Below are positions 46,397-57,731 of a DNA stretch of 64,000 nucleotides, one piece after another. The DNA is taken from contig CM037782.1 of the NCBI GenBank assembly GCA_021229015.1, forward strand, positions 58,835,518 to 58,899,517, written 5' to 3'. The translations under genes were made by a program, and so were the position numbers. Under the pieces are notes generated by a model. That model saw nothing but the letters and a program-made list of their open reading frames with translations, made no database searches and was not told the origin of the DNA. Positions within the stretch are counted from its first letter, which is position 1. Each line of letters starts with the position of its first letter. The DNA is from Solen grandis (taxonomy: Eukaryota; Mollusca; Bivalvia; Adapedonta; Solenidae).

Positions 46397-46607
46397 TTAC
46401 TGAAAAATCATGAATTTTCACTGGCATTAAATTTCATGGAATCTGAAATAAGGTTAATTCTGTGGTACATATATTCTTAGATTCATGTTGTAGGACACCT
46501 TACGTCTATGAAATTGACAATTTACGAGGGGATTAATATTCATGGATAAAGTCATCCAGGAAATCTAGGAAAATTAGTCCCCCTCAAAAATAAATGATTC
46601 TCCAGTA
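46397..46607. mobile_element. MITE, CTGTA-ended family
   Basis: Left TACTGAAAAATCATGAATTT TCACTGG; right AAATAAATGATTCTCCAGTA; middle GGGGATTAATATTCATGGAT AAAGTCATCC. Shares order and spacing with 61364-61566. Confidence 0.6.
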
Positions 46608-46737
46608 ACCAGTTATGGCTTAAAGTTGTTTTCAGTCTTAAGTCATTGATGATTGTCAAGTATAAAACCTGATTTGCCTGCAAGTTTCTCCCAAGCAGAT
46701 CTTGCTTTATACTGATAACATTCTTGACAGTTTTATG

Positions 46738-47267
46738 GACCATCTTGGGCTGAGTAGTTAAGAGTGTCCACCTCAGAACAAGGTAGTCATGGGTTTGATT
46801 CCCTAAGCTTTATAAAATGGTACTTATATAACTCTCCGCTATTAAGGGCAGATCCAAGACTGCAGGTTGGCTCATTCAATGTAGACAGGATAATGTTACA
46901 GAGTGTGGTATCATACCGATTGTCTACAGTGTGATTAACCCTTTCCCTCATTGACGACACCATGAAAAGATCTATGCGAACAGCATAAAACCAGATCAGT
47001 CTGCGAGTTACTCACAGGCTGATCAGGTTTTATGCTGTTCGCTGCTCCTCAGTGATCTGGAAATGAGGATTTTGTAATTAAATTTGGTAAGGTTTAACTG
47101 TGGTTTTCTGCAGATCAGGCTTTATGTGATACCTATTGAGGGCGTCAAAATGAGTCTATATGAGGGAAAAGGGTTAAACAGTCAGAGGTAGCATACCATC
47201 ATGACTATAATACTGTTGGTGCAACATTGAACCCCATCAAACTGGCAGACAAACAAAAAATTTTTTT
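46738..47267 (+). repeat. tRNA-derived SINE split by a 234-bp MITE
   Basis: The head is TGGGCTGAGTAGTTAAGAGT, the B-box-like region is GTCATGGGTTTGATTCCCTA, and the body runs TTATAAAATGGTACTTATAT, GGTTGGCTCATTCAATGTAG and CATACCGATTGTCTACAGTG TGAT. After the MITE it resumes CAGTCAGAGGTAGCATACCA, GAACCCCATCAAACTGGCAG and the ACAAACAAAAAA tail. Confidence 0.75.
46939..47173 (+). mobile_element. 234-bp TTAA hairpin MITE, copy 7 (inside a SINE)
   Basis: 235 bp, with one extra A near the right end. TTAA on both sides. The hairpin has CTCACAGG in place of CTCGCAGG in one arm. Confidence 0.92.
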
Positions 47268-47818
47268 CCTGGACAGCTTTCATGTTGCAAAATGATGGAA
47301 CATAACTGGTTACATAGCAAGTGTTGTTCTGGGAAACACATTACTGAAAACACATGTGAGTCCATTGAGAGTAATGATAGATTTAGTATTATCTGTGTAT
47401 ACTCCCATTACTCTCGTACTGGTCTAAGTTGAAAGGAATGGCTGAAAAAATTGGATGAAAAGGAACATCATGTTCTAGGAAAGATAAGGGTGATAGGAGA
47501 AGATTTTAAAGATATATCTGATGAATATCCTATAAGTGCCACTGATGAGGCCAGTTATGTCTATATGGGCTGATATGATCAAATTGAAAACTTGATCATA
47601 ACACAGACATTAGATGGCATGTTGTTTATTATTTGCCCTGAAATTGAACTGAGATAAAGCATTAGGACTGGTGGAAGATGTGGATGGGGGTTGGGGTGAA
47701 GAAGGGGGAATGTTAGGGGCTGTATGAATCGTTTATTGTTTCTATGTCTATTAGTTGGAATAAATACAGATTGCTAGGTAATAACATTGCTCTGATATGT
47801 ATGCAGTGATGCAGTTAA

Positions 47819-48013
47819 GGTAATCCATCCATCATTACATTGTGATCATGGTCTATCAACTTATCATGGGTATTTTATAGTAAATGCAAGCCTTCATAGA
47901 CTGTGAGCAAAAGAGCCTATAATCCTAATAGTCAATGGATGCTCGTATCTGCATGAAAGGCTTTTTTAGCATTTGAAGGACCATGATTATAATTTAATGA
48001 TGGATGGATTACC
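47819..48013 (+). mobile_element. TTAA MITE, AAGGTAATCC family, complete
   Basis: 195 bp between TTAA repeats. GGTAATCCATCCATCATTA and its complement TAATGATGGATGGATTACC form an essentially perfect 19-bp terminal inverted repeat. The core is as in the copy at 26641. Confidence 0.9.
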
Positions 48014-48574
48014 TTAATAATAGCCACCTCTGGACCTGAGTAAAGGGTTAGGCTTTCAGTTTCCTGAGTGGCCTTTGTTCACAGTTTTTACTCTATAGAA
48101 TACACCTAAAGGCCCATAAATGTGGTCAATAAGTAACCATGACAACTGCCCATGTACAGCAAACCATGCTCACCCTCACTGGCTACCCACTGACCAACTT
48201 GTTAATCATTTCTTTTAGTCAGCGATCTGTTACTGATCAGTTTAAAGGGTTTTTTTTGTATACAGGGGGAATAAAATTAATCCCTTAAGATTGTGATTCA
48301 GCATGTTATATTCAGATACTAACCTGTGAGAATTAACAAAGAAAAAGATTTATTCGCCATTTTTTAATGAATTCTCCACCCAGTGTTCAATCAAAGTTTT
48401 ACCAGTTAAAAACTTTATCAGCTTGCAGTTTAAGTCCCTCAGAATAATGGATTTGAATTAATTAAGACAGAGTTTATCAGAATTTTAGCATTTGGTGGTT
48501 TGATTTGAGGTTTAAATGGGAAGAAAATGTGTATTAAATAGTTGTAACCCTATACACTTCATGATAATTATATA

Positions 48575-48745
48575 GGAGATTAGGAGCTGTCTGATCAGGG
48601 TCTCCTCTGTTTGCTCATATTATATTGGAACTCAACAGTCTGCACAGCAAAGAAAAATCCATTGTTTCACATACCATTTAAAATTCAGTCGGTTAATGTT
48701 AAGCTTCATAAATTTGTACATGAATATTCATAAATTGAAGGGTCA
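48575..48745 (-). mobile_element. TTAA MITE, third family, reverse (truncated)
   Basis: GAGCTGTCTGATCAGGGTCT, CCTCTGTTTGCTCATATTAT, AACAGTCTGCACAGCAAAGA and TACATGAATATTCATAAATT. The right end, GAAGGGTCAAA, is a decayed GGGTTAA. Confidence 0.65.
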
Positions 48746-50689
48746 AATAAGGTTGAAATCTGATTGATCTAGGAGCCATTTTCAAATTGATTCAGGTTTA
48801 AACATGTTTGAAAATCATATAAGAGAAGGACCACAGCATTGAATCATCTAGTGAATGCATGCATCCCAGTATGGGACTAGCTAGCAGACTCTGCGGTCTC
48901 GCTGAGCGCGTTTGATGTGCCTTATCTTGAACATTTGACTGCCCTGCTGCATCAGTTACAAACTTCTAACATGCACCAGTGCATGGAAGTCTCCCATTTC
49001 TGCATTGCCAGCCAGGGAAAAACTGCTTCATACTGGGTTTCAAATTATCCTTTTTATTGCGCAAAAATTCCTTTGATGTGTAGTGATATTTTCTGTTATT
49101 TCAACTGTATTGGATCGCTCAAAGCAGAGTGGTGTTTTCAGTCAATATTTGTGTAGCCTTGCTCTTGTAAAAGGTGGCCACCAGTAATTCATTGCAGACT
49201 TAAGGAACCGTCACTCTTCCCTTTTATCAGGGCATATTTGAAACTAGAACAGACAGTTGCAATTTAATTTGGTAAACTTAGTCAATATTTGATCAAGGAT
49301 AGTTGGGTTGGATTGCTTGATGGTTAAGTGTTCTATGTAGGGCTCGATGTGTTGGTTTGATAGGACCGTAGGGCAAATTTACTTGTACAGCCCTGGTAGA
49401 TTTTAACTGAAATAGCTATATAGGTCTGACGTACACACTTTCAAACCTTATTATCCGATTTAATGCATGTTTGATTTGATGGTGCTTGCCATTCATTTGT
49501 TGGGTTTAAAAAGTAACACACTCTGAGGGTTAAAATTCATATGAATGATATTAGTTGTTTTATTCTTCCAGTATGTGTATATAGATTCAGATAGCCAAAT
49601 GATTTTCTTTAATCTGTTGTAGTAAAAATATCAATATGGCGTTGTTAAGAGTATAATTTGATAAATAATGTCAAATTGGGTCAAAATGTTTAAAGTATGG
49701 AAGTTCTGCATTATCTTTTTAAAAACATCATCAAAAATGGTAAAACTACAGATTCTTTGTTTTAAGGCTGTTCACTGTATGGTTTTACACAACCATGCTT
49801 TATGATAGGGAAGATATTTCTCAGAAAATATTTAATACGTCTCTGTGACACAAGATGTGATTCACTGCTGCTCATATTTTGAAAATCTTCAGTGTTGAAA
49901 ACATGAAAAGAGAAAGTCTGATTCCGGGATTTTGTTGATTGTAAATATATATAGATGTGGCTGATAAGCAGCGCTGTAGTTTCGCCAAATGATTTCTCAA
50001 GAGAAAACCGGAAAATTGTGTTTCTCCACTGAAATGAAAACACTTATTAATGTGATTGTTTGATGTTTGGGTTGTCGAAAAAGCCATCTTATCCGAGTGT
50101 AGGCTGTTAAAATTTAGTTGTAATTTATGATTAGAAAACCAGAGAGTTGTGCCAGAATAAATAAATTTTATTGCAAGAGACATCCTTTGTTCATTATTCC
50201 TAGGATAACTTCATCTAGCCAGAAAAGCTAGAACTATACATAGTCCTGTAATGATGCTATTCTATACTCATTTCTTCTGATTGAGGAAGGAGATAGCAAA
50301 GACTTATGGCTAATTGGTATATTTTGGTTACTTAGTTTATTTTGGTTAATTAGTGTAGATTTTGTTAATTAGTATAATTTGGTTAGTTAGTATTTATTCT
50401 GTACTTTTACCAAGCTAGAAAAGCTGGTTTATTTTTATGTGTACATTTTGATTATTTCTTATGTTTTATACACTTACGTACTGTTCTCTGATGTGGGGAA
50501 TAATGTGTACTTTGTAAACAGTGCTGGTCTTAAAACAGCTAGTGTTGGAAGCATAATGTCTTACCAGTAGGTTATAGCCAGTTCAATTCTTAATGCATCA
50601 TACAAATGAATGTGGTATCATGTCATTGTCTTGTCCATGTTAAAACTTTGTCTTTGGTTTCAGTGTTGTGACATATACTATAATTTTAA

Positions 50690-50923
50690 CCCTTTCCCTC
50701 ATAGAGGACACCATGAAAAGACCTATGCGAACAGCATAAAACCAGATCAGCCTGCGAGTAACTCGCAGGCTGATCAGGTTTTATGCTGTTCGCTGCTCCT
50801 CAGTGGTCTGGAAATGAGGATTTTGTAATTAAATTTGGTATGGTTTAACTGTGGTTTTCTGCAGATCTGGCCTTATGTGGTACCTATTGAGTGCGTCAAA
50901 ATGAGTCTATATGAGGGAAAGGG
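50690..50923 (+). mobile_element. 234-bp TTAA hairpin MITE, copy 8
   Basis: Complete with TTAA on both sides and a near-perfect hairpin; small substitutions in the right half (AGATCTGGCC). Confidence 0.93.
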
Positions 50924-51028
50924 TTAAACAACATCAGGGTGGTGTTCCTTTGCGTGCATCCATTGAATGCCAGAAGTTCTATTCAGAATATAGTTAAAGA
51001 AGGCTTATGAGCCCTTCTGTCTTTCAAT

Positions 51029-52045
51029 CAGGGTTCCCACGCTACTGGAAAAACAGGAAAAGTCCGAGAATTTCATTATGTACGCTCCCGGTCGTGAAAA
51101 GACCGTGATTTTTACAAACTTAGGACAATTCCGGGAAAAGACCGGGAATCGGTACGAAACGGTTTGAGTACGAAACAGAGAACGAAATCGAGGCTTTTGT
51201 GTATTACGTCAACAAGTTTTGCGCTTAATAATTGACGGATATTTACGAGAGTTTGTCGTTGTTTTACGTCAAGTTTGTTGTCCAATCAACAGGTTAAATT
51301 TTGTTTCGGGTATTAGCGGAAGTATGTAAGCGTCTCACTGATGTAGCTTCGTCAATATGTCGGCAGCACCTTTTTTTAGTGAGCGGGAGCTGGGGATATC
51401 AACCATTCCCAAAAACTTTAGGACGTTTTCTGCAGAGTTGATGTCAAGTTCTGTCAACGATGTTATAGCGTTACGATCAGTTAAAGGGCTAAAGACATTA
51501 ATTTACAGAAAGTGCAAGTTACATGTAACCGAGAGTCGGTGTAATACGGCATCGGATTCGGTGGAATCGGATGACGAAAATTTTTTTAAGAAAAGAACTG
51601 GTGACAACTTTAATAAACTTTAAATTCTGTTGGATCCTTATGCTCTTAACCATTTCTCATATATAATGTAGTACCAGTTCTAGACACAAAAGTTGAAAAA
51701 AACATTTTCTGGCATTGTCTTCAGTAAGACTATTCAAAGAATTAAGAAGGCAAGCAATTCTACATTTTGGAATTGGGTGAATTTCTGCCTCAAAGTTTTG
51801 GGTTATGTTTAATTGTCAGTTTAAAATATTCAACATATAATTTTTGTATCAAACAGTTAAATACTAGTCCATTGTTGAAATGCAGCATTGAAAGGGTTAA
51901 ACTAAAGACCAGAAGCGAGGTCATTGACATAAGTCTGGAAAAAACCTGGAATTTTCAAATTAAAAACCTGGAATTTTTCAAAAAATCCTTGAAAAAACCT
52001 GGAAAAAGCCTGGCATTTCACTCCTTAAAAATAGTGGGAACCATG
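51029..52045 (+). mobile_element. hAT-like deletion derivative with 6-bp target duplication
   Basis: A 1,017-bp element between TTCAAT repeats (51023-51028, 52046-52051). Left end CAGGGTTCCCACGCTACTGG; right end read inward CATGGTTCCCACTATTTTTA. Both subterminal zones are rich in GGAAAAACCTGG-type words, mostly in direct orientation. An internal open frame starting at 51357 (MSAAPFFSERELGISTIPKN) runs to 51623 and could be the first part of a lost transposase, but I see no diagnostic domain in it. CAGGGTTCCCAC ends are typical of hAT elements. Confidence 0.72.
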
Positions 52046-52540
52046 TTCAATGGATGTATGGTATCATGCCATTTGTGTGTAGTGGATATTCCAGGATCGC
52101 ACAAGTAGTTGTGGTACCATACCTCTTGTCTGTGGCAAATATCAGTGTTGCATTTCAGTGTTGTGTGCGATATCATGTAATTTGTTAGAAGTCACAAAAA
52201 CTGCAACAAATCAAGGGCTTGCTGCAAACTTATTGTAACTATAAATAAAGAAGGAGTTACAATAGTTTTGCTACAAGCCCTGGAAATGCTAATTATGTGT
52301 GTGGTATCATGCCATTAGTCTATAGCATGTAATCTACACTGCAGTCATGCTACATGAAGTATGGAAAGTGTTTTATCAGGGTCAGAATCAGTAAAAAAAT
52401 CTTCATAAACTGAACAAGATTCAAGGCATGCAATCGTTTTGAAATGCTTTCATTATTAACATATTGCAGATCAAAATCATTGATTAAAATTGAATAAAAT
52501 CTGTTGTTTTTGGAAACATTTTAAGTTTTGAATGTCCAAA

Positions 52541-52566
52541 ATCCCCCCCCCCCCCCCAAAAAAAAT
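52541..52566. repeat. Poly-C/poly-A run
   Basis: About fifteen C followed by nine A. Confidence 0.9.
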
Positions 52567-53254
52567 CTGTTAAGTTTTACTCTCGAAAAACGAAAACCCT
52601 GTTTAATGTTTTAATATAAGTGTACAGAGATGCAGCTATTTGCCTTATTGATTTGGTAGATAAATTGATATTCTGCTGCAGATTCAATAACATTAAATAT
52701 TTAAAGAGGCTATTTCGGAAATTTGAATGGTAAACGTGAAGGAAGAAGGGAAACAAGGTTCAATAAATTTTCTGTAACTTTACGAGCACAGGGAATATTA
52801 CGGCATAGAAATCAGACAGAAAATTGTTTAACGGGATTTCATGATATTACTAACAGAAAATTGCTTAAATTAGAATCTAAATCTTTAATAATCATAAAGA
52901 AATTATTTGTTTTTTAATATCTAATTTTAAGGGAATAACTTGTATATAGTTTGGTTTTATTTCTTCTTCAGTTTTTAATTTATCAGGATAAAAAATAGAG
53001 TAGGATAGATTTAATGCAACATATATAAGCTAGTTCTGTGTGGGTGTTTATTAAGAAGATTTAAAAGTTGAGCAGGTCAAGAACAATAAAGAAGTCAGGA
53101 TATTATAAGTGTGGTTATGATGTTAGGAATTTTAATACAGGGTTAATAGTTGTGTTCAGGTTAGATTTTATTCTTAATACAGAAATAATCTGGATTACAG
53201 ATTAACCATTTTACTATGGACGTCTTAATAAATTAGTTTCTGACTGATTTTGTG

Positions 53255-53665
53255 TTTAATGGTTAGTGTTAAAGATGTAGTTTAGTTGTTAGTGTGGTAG
53301 TGGTCAGTTGTTAGTGTAGTGTTTCTAGTGTTCCATGCTGAGTGTAGTGTTTTAGAGTTTGTTTAGTTGTTAGTGTAGTGTTAGTGTAGTGGTCAGTGGT
53401 TAGTGTAGTGTTTCTAGTGGTTCGTGTAGTGTTGAAGCATTAGTGTAGTGGTTAGTGTAATGTGTCTAGTGGTCAGTGGTTAGTGTAGTGTTAGTGTAGT
53501 GGTCAGTAGTTAGTGTAGTGTTTCTAGTGGTTCGTGTAGTGTTGAAGCATTAGTGTAGTGGTCAGTGTAATGTGTCTAGTGGTCAGTGGTTAGTGTAGTG
53601 TTAGTGTAGTGGTCAGTAGTTAGTGTAGTGTTTCTAGTGGTCAGTGTAATGTGTCCAGTGCTCAA
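53255..53665. repeat. GTTAGTGTAGTG minisatellite with higher-order structure
   Basis: Built from short variants of GTTAGTGTAGTG and GGTCAGTGG. A larger block of roughly 110-120 bp, containing TTTCTAGTGGTTCGTGTAGT, GTTGAAGCATTAGTGTAGTG and GTGTAATGTGTCTAGTGGTC, is itself repeated at least twice. Confidence 0.9.
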
Positions 53666-54840
53666 TGTTAGTGGTATTGGTTTCTACTAGTGGAACCCTT
53701 GATAAATCCCAGGTGTTAGGGACCATGCACTGAATGTAAATGTGTTCTTGGTCACCTGTTCTGGAATTTTCTGGGTATAAATTTTACCCCACCCACCCCT
53801 GCGTAATGACCCTCACTAACTACATCTCAGGTGTGCCAGCCAAAAAATAATAATTAGGTTAATTGCTGTTAAATTGATTTATACAAAACATTTTTCTTGT
53901 AAGTCAGTTTCATGTTGCTTCAGATTCTGTTTTGGCTTAGAGAAAAGGTTAAAAATATCTCATCTATCATCATACTTCTTTATAATTGAATCTGTCACTG
54001 GGACCAGGAAAGTACAGTGGGTCTACAAAAGAGAGAACACACTTGAATTGTCAGGAGAATAAACATGGCCTCACTGCCTTTGAATAGCTTCAAATCAGGG
54101 CTGTAAAATTGTCTTGACAAATTACGATTCAAAAACATCAAACGCGCAGCAGAGGATATGGGATCTCAAATAGTAAAGCTAACATCTCCTTTGCTCATGA
54201 AATAACATGCAAAAAAAATGTAAAGGCCGGTTTATTGTGACTGTGGCATGAGGGAACACTGTGTATCATAGATAGCATGTTTATTTGCTTTGTGCAAGTT
54301 TACATTGACCCTGAGTAGTGAATTGACAAGTTTGCCTATTTAATCAGGTATTTCAGGCCTTTGATCTCTCTCTGATGTTTTTAACATAGCCGTGTTTACA
54401 TATTACCAGGCGTGCGGAAAGGATTTGAATCTCCCATGGCAGGAACTTGGTTGTTTGCGCCCTATTTTCTACCTCCTCTTAGTTTGGTACCCTGTTTAAT
54501 GCTGCCTATATGAAGGAGGAAAGAGGAAAAAAGTCACATATCAAATGAACTACTATTTTAATAATGGTTCACAAGAATTTTCAGTCATGAGACATAAAAA
54601 AGAAATGATCAGCATGAAAGATTCAGGTTTGATCATGAGCTTGAAGATGTTCTTAGTCTTTTGATTTATAAAGCCAGACGGGCTCATCAGCCTTCTTTTC
54701 ATATATGCAGATGTAGCCCTTCTGGCTTTCAATGGACAATGTATTTGTTTAAGTGAGTTTGTAACCAAAGCAATTCTTTGTAAGAAAGACTAACAATTAT
54801 TTACATGCAGGCTGAATATGGTTTTTATTCTGTTTTAATA

Positions 54841-54916
54841 TTGAGGGCTGACACAAAATTCTTCATCTCCTTCTATTCCTATATGTATTTAGAAAAGTTT
54901 TTAGGTCATCCCTCAC
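54841..54916. mobile_element. Very short element, GAGGGCTGA family
   Basis: TTGAGGGCTGACACAAAATT at the left, AGGTCATCCCTCA at the right, and a CTCCTTCTATTCCTATATGT core matching the other copies. Confidence 0.65.
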
Positions 54917-55780
54917 TATATTCATCATTGTTTGGAATTGATTCATTTGAAGTGTTCTAGGTTTCATGTTAAATTCTGTATAAATCATGTTCTATTTTAA
55001 TCAGTTAAGGACATCCAGCTGAGATGAAATGATAAACAAGTGTTTGTTTCATGCAATAAGTTACGCAACTTAATCAGTTATTGAAATTGGAAACCAGCGT
55101 CTATTTAGAAAAATGATGCATCTGTTTAGAGTTACTCATGAAAGGATGTACAATCTTTCATGAAGATGATGAATATGAGGATCAAAAAAGATGAAGGAAT
55201 CTTTATGTTCGCGCGAGACTTGGAGGGAGAAAGTATTTAAGCACCTTGCTGACTCTGATCAGCTCAGAAGAATCGGGACTACTTGTGTTAGGGGAATTCT
55301 GGGATATTTGGTGGATTTTTTCCACACGGTCTAATACCGCCCCCCTGCTGGCGGAAAAACTTCACTTCCAAGATGGGATACCATGATAGGTAGAAAGTAC
55401 TTTGAACATACTGGTAGTAAAACCCCAAGGCAAATCACACAAGTAACTACACATTTGGTTTTTTGTGGGAGAAATGTTTGTAGATTGAATAAGGTTTTTT
55501 TGCTAACACTGATGCTTCAGAAAATGAGATTTTGCAGCCTTACATACTTCCTTTGAATTCTTGTTCTATATTTTCTTAAGAACATTTAAAGTTAGTTTAA
55601 TATTTATAGAATAAGATAACTGTTTTCAGAAATTGTATAAGTCATTAAATGAAGGATTAATGTATAGACTGACCATGCAGAAAAAATGTCCTTAGGGTAT
55701 CAACAATGTATATTTTTTACTCAGTCTAGTGGATGTACCTGTCAAAACTGACATATATCCTTATCTATACACATTTTTAA

Positions 55781-56002
55781 CCTTTTACTTCATGAATATT
55801 CATGTACAAATTTATGACTTCATGAATATTAATTAACTTTAAATGGTATCGAAACAGTGGATTTTCCTTTGCTCTGCAAACTGTAGAATCTGAGCTACAA
55901 TTAATTGTATAAGCAAACAGAGGAGAGCTCCTATTGGAGCTGTCTGATCTGGGTCTGCTCTGTTTGCCTAAACATCAAAATGAGTCTATATGAAATAAAG
56001 GG
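55781..56002 (+). mobile_element. TTAA MITE, third family, best copy (222 bp)
   Basis: Starts CCTTTTACTTCATGAATATT after TTAA and ends AATGAGTCTATATGAAATAA AGGG before TTAA. Internal paired blocks are GCAAACAGAGGAGAGCTCC and CTGATCTGGGTCTGCTCTGTTTGC. The last 30 bases closely match the end of the 234-bp family (AAAATGAGTCTATATGAGGG). Confidence 0.85.
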
Positions 56003-56608
56003 TTAATTAATTAAGCTGTCCATTCAAACATATTTCTTTAAAACTCAGTTTATGATTATAAAAATGTGTTCATAACATTAGGTTTATTGCTGTTGCCTGA
56101 TAATTTGTTCATTATTAAATTTTCTACTATATACAAAATGGATGCAACATGATTGCATTAAAAACCTTGTTCTCTCAGCGCTATCGGGGCTTTGTTATTT
56201 TTTTTTTCCAAAGACATCAGAAGAAATTACGTCAGAAAATTTGTCAAAAGCATTGTGCAGGACAAATATTGAATTTAAACACAATATGTACAAATGATCT
56301 TTGTCAGAATTTGCATTCTCAAGTAGGTGTAACAAAGAAAACTGGCGGCCACAAAGACATACCTGAGGTGTAATGATACGGCTTCAAAGGAGAATGGATA
56401 CAATTTTTTTATATGTGTTTCAATAGGCACATAGCCAGATAGTAAACACTATTGGCTATAGTCAAAACACTGAGTAGAAGACATTGCAACCACTTGCGTA
56501 TAATAGAACCGGCTTTGATAAAAAAAAAGTGTATTCGCCCCTAAAACACGTAGGTATTCTGGATACTTATTCGTTTGGTATCTATAAATCTTAATAATCG
56601 TGATATTA

Positions 56609-56647
56609 AATTTATTTTTTTTTTTTTTTTTTTTTATTTTTTTTTTG
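56609..56647. repeat. Poly-T tract
   Basis: Nearly uninterrupted T, about 35 bases. Confidence 0.9.
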
Positions 56648-57586
56648 GTGGAGGGGGTGTGGAGAGAAGGGTTACAGTTTGTTTTGATCCAAAGGAAGAA
56701 ATTTCCATTGGTTTCTGTCAGTAGCATTCTGAATTAAAGATAATTGGAATCGTAGAATGAAACCCGATATGAAGACAGTCAACTAGGTTCAAACACATTA
56801 TGTAATTGTCTGTTGTCTCATGTTTTATAATTTATCATAATTCATCATCTGTATTTTTCATTATTTTTATGTTGCACATTAGAGTTCAGTCAGTGTAAGT
56901 ATCTATCAAGAGTTTGAGAATGAATGTCCAACTAGCATAATGGCCGTGATTTCCTTCACTAATTATATAATTTTAATCTCAAAATTAGGCCCTGTGCACA
57001 TGGTATTTCTTTTCATATTTTTAACGTCTTTGAAATTACAGATGGCATTTTCCAGCGCTACTTAAATTTTATAGTCAATTGCTTTTGTGCCATGCATGAA
57101 AAAGTTATACAAAATAGCATAATGGGATTCAAATTGGAAGCGTGATTGTCCAAGTTTTTAACGTCCAGTGATAATAAATTTCAGGAAGGAACTCAGTAGA
57201 AACCAGGGTCCCATTCCACTAAATTTTTTAACTGGGGTGAATAGGTGTGTTCTTATTCTTAAGGTCTTAAAATGACGCATGTTTTATACTCTAAAATAAT
57301 TGGGTTTTTTTTTAAGTTTTATACTTTTTGAGTAGAGGCTTATTCCAGTGTTGCTTCTTCTCTAATTTAAGAAACATTAGTGAGTGATGCCCCTTGCTTT
57401 CCATGTGTTTCTAGCATTTTTTAAGAAATGGAAAAAAAGATAAGATAAATTACAAAAAAAATATCAAGCCAACAATGAAAGACAAAAAAGATTTTTCAAA
57501 ATTATCAGTACATTGCCAATGACAAAAATAATAAAAAAATGTTTGATTTTATCTAACTTAATATCGTATATTTTTTCTCATTTCAG

Positions 57587-57731
57587 GGATGTGTATGTGT
57601 CGACAATGCAGCGACAGTCCAAGCATGTTGTGATTATAATGGACCATGGGAACTCACTCAGCCCCACCCAGATTCGGATGGCCAAGAGTATTGCAAAGAA
57701 CCTCATCGCGTCCTTTACAGAGGCAGATAGG
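57587..57731 (+). CDS. CACHD1: CACHD1 exon 6 (start of VWA domain, MIDAS)
   Basis: 145 bp. The first base completes Arg261; it then encodes residues 262-309: DVYVSTMQRQSKHVVIIMDH, GNSLSPTQIRMAKSIAKNLI and ASFTEADR. The hydrophobic strand H-V-V-I-I-M-D followed by H-G-N-S is the first strand of the VWA fold and its metal site. The canonical MIDAS is D-x-S-x-S; here it is D280-H-G282-N-S284, so the middle serine is glycine, as in vertebrate CACHD1. The helix A-K-S-I-A-K-N-L-I follows as expected. Q-S-K-H-V-V-I-I is nearly the same in vertebrates. The acceptor is CATTTCAG and the donor AGG|GTATGC, phase 0. This is the strongest single exon for family assignment. Confidence 0.96.

Larger units (their letters stand above)
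43444..57586 (+). other. CACHD1: CACHD1 intron 5 (14.1 kb)
   Basis: GTAATG to CATTTCAG. Includes the assembly gap at 45674-45773, so its true length is uncertain. Contains a CAGT-ended MITE, a long unclassified repeat, a SINE split by a 234-bp MITE, another 234-bp copy, a hAT-like derivative and a GTGTAGTG minisatellite. No exon-like segment seen. Confidence 0.8.
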
